Shown: positions 59,713 through 64,000 of the stretch, piece by piece
Layout: the number at the start of each line of letters is the position of its first letter
Position numbering within the stretch: the first letter of the stretch is position 1
NCBI GenBank assembly: GCA_964551035.1
Contig: CAZKBK010000005.1
Location: forward strand, 1 to 64,000
Direction of reading: 5' to 3'
DNA length: 64,000 nucleotides
DNA from: Chryseosolibacter sp964551035
GTDB taxonomy: Bacteria; Bacteroidota; Bacteroidia; Cytophagales; Cyclobacteriaceae
The notes under the pieces: model-generated
Databases searched by the model: none
What the model saw: only the letters and a program-made list of their open reading frames with translations
What the model was told of the DNA's origin: nothing
Position numbers and translations under genes: made by a program

Positions 59713-60678
59713 ATGAACCCCTACCTCCCCTGGATTGAAGCCAACATCAAAAAGCAGAAATACGGCAGCGACCCGGCGTCCCTTTACGATCCTATTCGCT
59801 ACATCATGGGCATCGGCGGCAAGCGATTGCGACCAGCGCTGACGTTGCACGCCTACGCATTATTTAAGAAAGACGTCAGGCGAATCGTTCCTTACGCGAC
59901 AGCTGTGGAGGCGTTTCACAACTTCACGCTCATGCACGATGACATCATGGACAAAGCGCCGCTCCGCCGTGGAAGAAAGACGGTCCATGAAAAGTGGAAC
60001 GTCAACACGGCCATTCTTTCGGGCGATGTCATGCTCGTCAAGGTGTATGACATGTTCCTTTCCCTCGAGGCCGGCACGATGAAAGAAGTCGTCATGGCGT
60101 TCAACCGTTGCGCCGCGGAAGTGTGTGAAGGCCAGCAATGGGATATGGAATTCGAACGGCTGAACGGTGTCAGCGAGAAGCAATACCTCGACATGATCCG
60201 TCGTAAGACTGCCGCGCTGTTGGGATTCAGTCTTGAACTCGGCGCCATTCTCGCGGGCGCCTCTCGTGAAGACCGAAAGGCCCTCTACCACTTCGGCCTC
60301 AACGTCGGCATCGCTTTCCAACTCATGGACGATTACCTCGACGCCTACGCCGACCCGGAGAAATTCGGAAAACAAGTCGGCGGCGACATCATCGCCAACA
60401 AGAAGACCTACCTGCTCATTAAAGCCCTCGAACACGCACGCGGCAACGACAAGAAAAAACTGCAGTCGTGGTTGAAACGCAAAGACTTCGACGCAGAAGA
60501 AAAAGTTTCGTCCATCATTGGGATCTATAACCTGCTCGGCGTGGGCGCGCTCGTCCGAAAAAAGATCGACCAGTATTTTAAAAAGGGATTTTCCAGCCTG
60601 GCGAAAGTGAAAGGGAGAAGGGAGGCGAAACGCGAGTTGGAGTTGTTTACGTTGGGGTTGGTGGAGCGGCAGCGGTGA
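59713..60678 (+). CDS. Polyprenyl (geranylgeranyl/octaprenyl-type) diphosphate synthase
   Basis: 321 residues from the ATG at 59713 (NPYLPWIEANIKKQKYGSDP). First Asp-rich motif LMHDDIMDKAPLRRGRKTVH and second FQLMDDYLDAY, with GGKRLRPAL near the start. It condenses isopentenyl diphosphate onto allylic primers; chain length cannot be read securely. An in-frame ATG 30 bases upstream is possible but lies in repeat sequence. Confidence 0.93.
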   Translation: MNPYLPWIEANIKKQKYGSDPASLYDPIRYIMGIGGKRLRPALTLHAYALFKKDVRRIVPYATAVEAFHNFTLMHDDIMDKAPLRRGRKTVHEKWNVNTAILSGDVMLVKVYDMFLSLEAGTMKEVVMAFNRCAAEVCEGQQWDMEFERLNGVSEKQYLDMIRRKTAALLGFSLELGAILAGASREDRKALYHFGLNVGIAFQLMDDYLDAYADPEKFGKQVGGDIIANKKTYLLIKALEHARGNDKKKLQSWLKRKDFDAEEKVSSIIGIYNLLGVGALVRKKIDQYFKKGFSSLAKVKGRREAKRELELFTLGLVERQR

Positions 60679-60699
60679 TGTGTCGATGGAGTAGGCGAG

Positions 60700-60850
60700 G
60701 GCGCAGGGATTTTGCCGCAATGGCGCGGAGGACGCTAAGCTCCGCAAAGAAATTTTAGCAGAAAGCAACCACTCAGGGACAAAATACAATCACAACCGCC
60801 TTTGCGATTTCTCTGCGCACATGGCGCCTTCGCGGTAAAGCCCTGCGTCC
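60700..60850. repeat. Inverted-repeat pair, 3' side of the polyprenyl synthase gene
   Basis: The arm ~60700-60752 (GCGCAGGGATTTTGCCGCAA, TGGCGCGGAGG) pairs imperfectly with ~60798-60850 (GGCGCCTTCGCGGTAAAG, CCCTGCGTCC). It is the same family as the pair at 59501-59676. Confidence 0.65.
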
Positions 60851-60868
60851 TCCGCTGCCTCCGCGTCC

Positions 60869-62005
60869 CTACCCCAGAGCCCTCTCCATATCCCCCACCA
60901 GATCCCCAACATCCTCAATCCCCACCGACAACCTCACCAGATTATCCGATACGCCGATGTTTGCGCGCTCTTCGGCGCTCATCTTCGCGTGTGAAGTTCG
61001 CGCGGGAGACGTGATGGTAGACTCGACGCCACCGAGGCTGATGGCCCGGCGAATGAGTTGAAGTCGGGACATGAACGCTGCCGCATCACCCTTCGTCTCG
61101 AACGAGAGCATGCCCCCGAACCCGCCGGGCATCTGCGCGCGGGCCACCCCGTGGCCGCGGTGGTCCTTCAAGCCCGGATAGTACACTTTCCCCACGCGCG
61201 AATTGCCGCTGAGGAACCTGGCGATGGCCATCGCGTTTTCATTCTGCTGACGAACCCGTAACACAATCGTCTTGAGGGACCGTTCCACGAGCCAGCATGC
61301 GTGGGCATCCAGCGATCCCCCAAAGTGGATGGCACTCCCGTGAACCTTTTGAATAAGGTTCTTCGAAGCGAGCACCGCACCGCAGGCGAGGTCACTATGA
61401 CCGCCGATGTATTTTGTGCCGCTGTGGGCCACAATGTCGATGCCCAGGGAAATGGGATTCTGGTTCACAGGCGACGCGAACGTATTGTCGATCATGGCGA
61501 GGAGGTTGTGTGTGCGCGCGATCCTGGCCACGGCCGAAAGATCCGTAATCTTCAGTGTAGGATTCGATGGCGTCTCCACATAAATAAGGCGCGTTTCCTT
61601 GCGGATAGCCTTCTCGAAATTCCCGGGATCGGCGCCGTCGACGAAGGTGTAGTCGATCCCGAAGCGGGGGAACTCGTTGACGATGGCGTGGTAGGTGCCT
61701 CCGTAGAGATCGTTCTGGAAGATCACGTGATCACCCTTTTTTACCATGGCAAAGAGGGCGGTGAGAATGGCCGCCATGCCGGAACTGAAGACGATACCAT
61801 CCTCCGCATTCTCCAGGGCGGCGAGTTTCTCCGCCACGGATTGCTGGTTGGGCGTATTGAAATACCGTGGGTATAGTGTAGACTCAACCTCTTCGTAATC
61901 GTATGCGGAGGAGGGAAAGATCGGGTTGACGGTACCCTTGAAGCGCGGGTCGCCGTGGGAGCCGCTGTGCACACTTTGGGTTAGCTTTGAAGCGAATTTT
62001 GTCAT
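60869..62005 (-). CDS. Cystathionine gamma-synthase / gamma-lyase-like PLP enzyme
   Basis: 378 residues of the Cys/Met metabolism PLP family. PLP-binding Lys in HSGTKYIGGHSDLACGAVL; MIDNTFASPVNQNPISLG; RLSVGIEDVGDLVGDMERAL at the end. It could act in transsulfuration (cystathionine gamma-synthase, metB-like) or in cystathionine cleavage; sequence alone does not decide. No SAM riboswitch was seen upstream. Confidence 0.92.
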   Translation of the reverse strand: MTKFASKLTQSVHSGSHGDPRFKGTVNPIFPSSAYDYEEVESTLYPRYFNTPNQQSVAEKLAALENAEDGIVFSSGMAAILTALFAMVKKGDHVIFQNDLYGGTYHAIVNEFPRFGIDYTFVDGADPGNFEKAIRKETRLIYVETPSNPTLKITDLSAVARIARTHNLLAMIDNTFASPVNQNPISLGIDIVAHSGTKYIGGHSDLACGAVLASKNLIQKVHGSAIHFGGSLDAHACWLVERSLKTIVLRVRQQNENAMAIARFLSGNSRVGKVYYPGLKDHRGHGVARAQMPGGFGGMLSFETKGDAAAFMSRLQLIRRAISLGGVESTITSPARTSHAKMSAEERANIGVSDNLVRLSVGIEDVGDLVGDMERALG

Positions 62006-62111
62006 GAATGGAGTATTAAAAATCGTCTAAAGATACATCACCGTCTCCCAAAAAATCACATTTGAAAAAAATCGGTATTTTGTCCCTATGTTAAACTAAA
62101 CCCCAATCAAC

Positions 62112-62462
62112 ATGGCTAACCAGTTCAACCGAAACGTCGGGAAGGGCGTTCTGAAGAAAGATGCGCAGGCGTGGATCAATACCTACCAGCAAGCATTCCC
62201 AAAAGATACAAGGTCGGTGTTCTACGGACGCGATGCGCTGGAAAAAATCCTGTCAAATCAGGAGTTCACGGGAATAAGCTTTTTCTTCTGCCGCAAGGTC
62301 AACGAACCAGGCGCGCCTTACAACGACCTCGTCCTTGTAGGTACCTATGAGGACGGATCACTGGCGTGGGATAAAGGCGACTCTTCTGGAATACAAACCA
62401 TGGATGATCCGGACGGTGGTTACAACAACGGGTTGCTTTGCCCCCCGAACTGTCCTAAATAG
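62112..62462 (+). CDS. Hypothetical protein
   Basis: 116 residues, soluble, no signal peptide. It has SVFYGRDALEKILSNQEFTG, ISFFFCRKVNEPGAPYNDLV, LVGTYEDGSLAWDKGD and a C-terminal CPPNCPK. The family is not recognised. Possibly co-transcribed with the membrane protein that begins 16 bases later. Confidence 0.65.
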   Translation: MANQFNRNVGKGVLKKDAQAWINTYQQAFPKDTRSVFYGRDALEKILSNQEFTGISFFFCRKVNEPGAPYNDLVLVGTYEDGSLAWDKGDSSGIQTMDDPDGGYNNGLLCPPNCPK

Positions 62463-62477
62463 TCCTCGCGCCTGCGC

Positions 62478-63128
62478 ATGACGTTTTTTTGGACGCTGTA
62501 TTACGGCTACATCGCTATTTCCCTTGTTGCGATGTTCTTTCTTTGGCGAAACTTCAGTCGTCAGCCCCTATCCTTTAGGTGGCTGGCGATTGCGGTAAGC
62601 ACGTCGATCTTGTTCGATCTTGTGTCGCTCCTGGTCCTGAAGCTGCGGTTGCCCGTGGTCAATGTCGTTGCCAGTTCTTATGCAGCCGTGGGTGTACCGT
62701 TGTTTGGCGTATTTTTCTACCACGCTATTGGGTCGCCTCGGTTGAAGAAATGGTTCGTCTCCGTGAACATTGTCTACGTGACCTTTGCCCTGGTCAACTT
62801 TACCCTTATTCAGACTAACCACATCAACTCGTATACACACACGATCCAATCCATCCTGATTGCCAGCTACTCCATCCTCTATTACTTCCAGCTTCTAAAG
62901 GATCTTCCCACCCAGGAGGTGCAGACGCTCCCCTTATTTTGGGTGGTCTCAGGGTTATTCCTCGCTTACTCCGGCTACATCGCGATCTTTGGCATGACAG
63001 AATACATGATCAGTCATAGGAACGACCCCAACATTGTTCCGTCAATTATGCATCATGTATTGACCGTGATTCAGAACGTGCTCATCGCGATCGGTGTGTG
63101 GCTGCAACTCAGGCGCAGGCCTGTCTGA
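62478..63128 (+). CDS. Multi-pass membrane protein next to a sensor kinase
   Basis: 216 residues with about seven hydrophobic helices (YYGYIAISLVAMFFLWRNF, LAIAVSTSILFDLVSLLVL, AVGVPLFGVFFYHAIG, and so on to VIQNVLIAIGVWLQLRRR). Proteins of this shape often lie in front of Bacteroidota sensor kinases and may serve as a membrane receptor; inference from context only. The kinase start follows 80 bases later. Confidence 0.78.
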   Translation: MTFFWTLYYGYIAISLVAMFFLWRNFSRQPLSFRWLAIAVSTSILFDLVSLLVLKLRLPVVNVVASSYAAVGVPLFGVFFYHAIGSPRLKKWFVSVNIVYVTFALVNFTLIQTNHINSYTHTIQSILIASYSILYYFQLLKDLPTQEVQTLPLFWVVSGLFLAYSGYIAIFGMTEYMISHRNDPNIVPSIMHHVLTVIQNVLIAIGVWLQLRRRPV

Positions 63129-63208
63129 ACGTCGGGGGATTTCTGTTTGGTTCTCAAGAACTTTCCTTGTAGATTTTGCGTCGGACCCTTACCCCGGGTT
63201 AAACACGG

Positions 63209-64000
63209 ATGGACGACGCTTCGACTACCGAGATCTACCTCATGATCGCCGTTGGCATTGTGGCCATGCTGATGATGGCCGGCTCCATCGTGGTGTTTGT
63301 CGTCTTCTACCAGAAGCGGATGATCCAAGAACAGATGAAACGCCAGGTGATGGAGTTCGACCACCAGAAGCGGATGATGCAGGCCGAACTCGAATCGCAG
63401 GAGAGCGAACGGCGGCGCCTTGCCGCAGACCTTCACGACAGCATCGGAGGCATGTTGTCGGCCATACGGGTGGGGTTGAGTACCATTGCCAAAGCGCTTC
63501 CCGACCCGACGGCGGTCAAAGAGACGAAGCAGATGCTCGACGAGACCATCACCTCCGTACGAAGGATAAGTCGCGACCTGCTCCCCTCCACGCTGGAGAA
63601 ATTCGGCTTCATTCCCGCCATCCGCGAAATGTGTGAACGCTTTCAGGGTACGTCGGCCATTGCCGTCACTTTCCGCGAAGCGGGTGCGGTCCCTGAGTTG
63701 GATACGCAAAAGCAACTGATGATCTTCCGCATCACGCAGGAGCTGCTGAACAACGCGATCAAACACGCGCAGGCCGGGACCATTGAAGTCAGCGTCGAGC
63801 GGTCGAAGGAATTTACCGTAACCGTTGAAGACGACGGCGTAGGATTCGACGTCGACACATACAAAACCAACAAACAACTTGCAAAAGGCCTGGGTCTTTT
63901 TAATATTGAGAACCGCGCCCGGCTTATCGGGGCGGCTATTGCATACGACCGACGCGACCCGAAAGGTACCCGCGTTACGCTAACCCTGCCGTTGACACCA
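63209..64000 (+). CDS. Sensor histidine kinase, HisKA_3 (NarX/LiaS) type, 3' end outside window
   Basis: 264 codons without a stop before the window ends. ATG at 63209, a single membrane helix (MIAVGIVAMLMMAGSIVVFV), a coiled-coil (KRMIQEQMKRQVMEF), the HisKA_3 box ERRRLAADLHDSIGGMLSAI with the phosphoacceptor His, and an ATPase with ELLNNAIKHAQA, VEDDGVGFDV and GLGLFNIENRARLIGA. It is nearly complete; a NarL-type regulator is expected just beyond. It has no large periplasmic sensor, so the preceding membrane protein may supply the input. Confidence 0.9.
   Translation, partial: MDDASTTEIYLMIAVGIVAMLMMAGSIVVFVVFYQKRMIQEQMKRQVMEFDHQKRMMQAELESQESERRRLAADLHDSIGGMLSAIRVGLSTIAKALPDPTAVKETKQMLDETITSVRRISRDLLPSTLEKFGFIPAIREMCERFQGTSAIAVTFREAGAVPELDTQKQLMIFRITQELLNNAIKHAQAGTIEVSVERSKEFTVTVEDDGVGFDVDTYKTNKQLAKGLGLFNIENRARLIGAAIAYDRRDPKGTRVTLTLPLTP

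Noticed and set aside
1..64000. CRISPR array, rRNA or tRNA genes
   Set aside because: No short regularly spaced repeats with unique spacers, and no conserved rRNA or tRNA stretches were seen by eye; the only regular repeats are the ~155-bp units, which have no spacers.

Overview
The window looks like a chromosomal piece of a Bacteroidota bacterium, most likely a Cytophagales-type organism with moderately high GC. The clues are a NusB with a long N-terminal extension, a DUF4293 membrane protein, the run nusB - ytxH - DUF1573 - yajC - ybbR - coaE, the Bacteroidota -7 promoter element TAnnTTTG, and a Bacteroidota-style double-glycine peptide leader. Genus cannot be fixed from the sequence alone. 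There is one 100-N assembly gap (22445-22544). I saw no rRNA, tRNA, CRISPR array or transposase.

Layout. 1-11.6 kb is accessory in character. It holds a HisKA_2 kinase / LytTR regulator pair, a membrane-anchored TIR protein, a small zinc-binding secreted protein, an orphan HsdR-N-like nuclease, an HNH protein next to a MutT-type NUDIX enzyme, an HhH-GPD-like protein, two copies of a ~247-bp dispersed repeat, and an AT-rich patch with gene remnants (including a P63C C-terminus). 11.7-22.3 kb is the most striking part. The first 426 bp of mnmH (selU) occur twice in direct orientation, starting exactly at the ATG: once as a truncated fragment and once as part of the intact gene. Between them lies a 9.1-kb, more AT-rich island carrying one leftward operon for a four-cysteine double-glycine peptide: a VKOR-thioredoxin fusion, an HTH regulator, a tiny unlisted ORF, the precursor, a CarboxypepD_reg-like protein, a TlpA-like protein, a C39 peptidase/ABC exporter and an HlyD adaptor. 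The intact mnmH is followed by a ~155-bp tandem repeat array (with the gap) and selD, so selenophosphate made by SelD can feed MnmH.

24.6-38.7 kb reads leftward: lutABC (lactate oxidation), a TolC/RND/adaptor efflux pump joined to coaE, ybbR and yajC, then DUF1573, ytxH, nusB and a Leu/Phe/Val dehydrogenase. 38.9-48 kb holds two exporter-type ABC half-transporters, an outer-membrane protein, truA, a thiolase, DUF4293 and htpG. 48-64 kb holds a NYN-domain nuclease behind a two-hairpin leader, yraN, a phosphosugar isomerase, lipB, an ECF sigma factor with a membrane partner, an ArsR repressor with a well-formed promoter/operator and a double SRPBCC protein, a small ABC system, a 3'-5' exonuclease, rnr, a polyprenyl synthase bracketed by inverted repeats, a cystathionine gamma-synthase-like enzyme, and finally a sensor kinase cut by the window edge.
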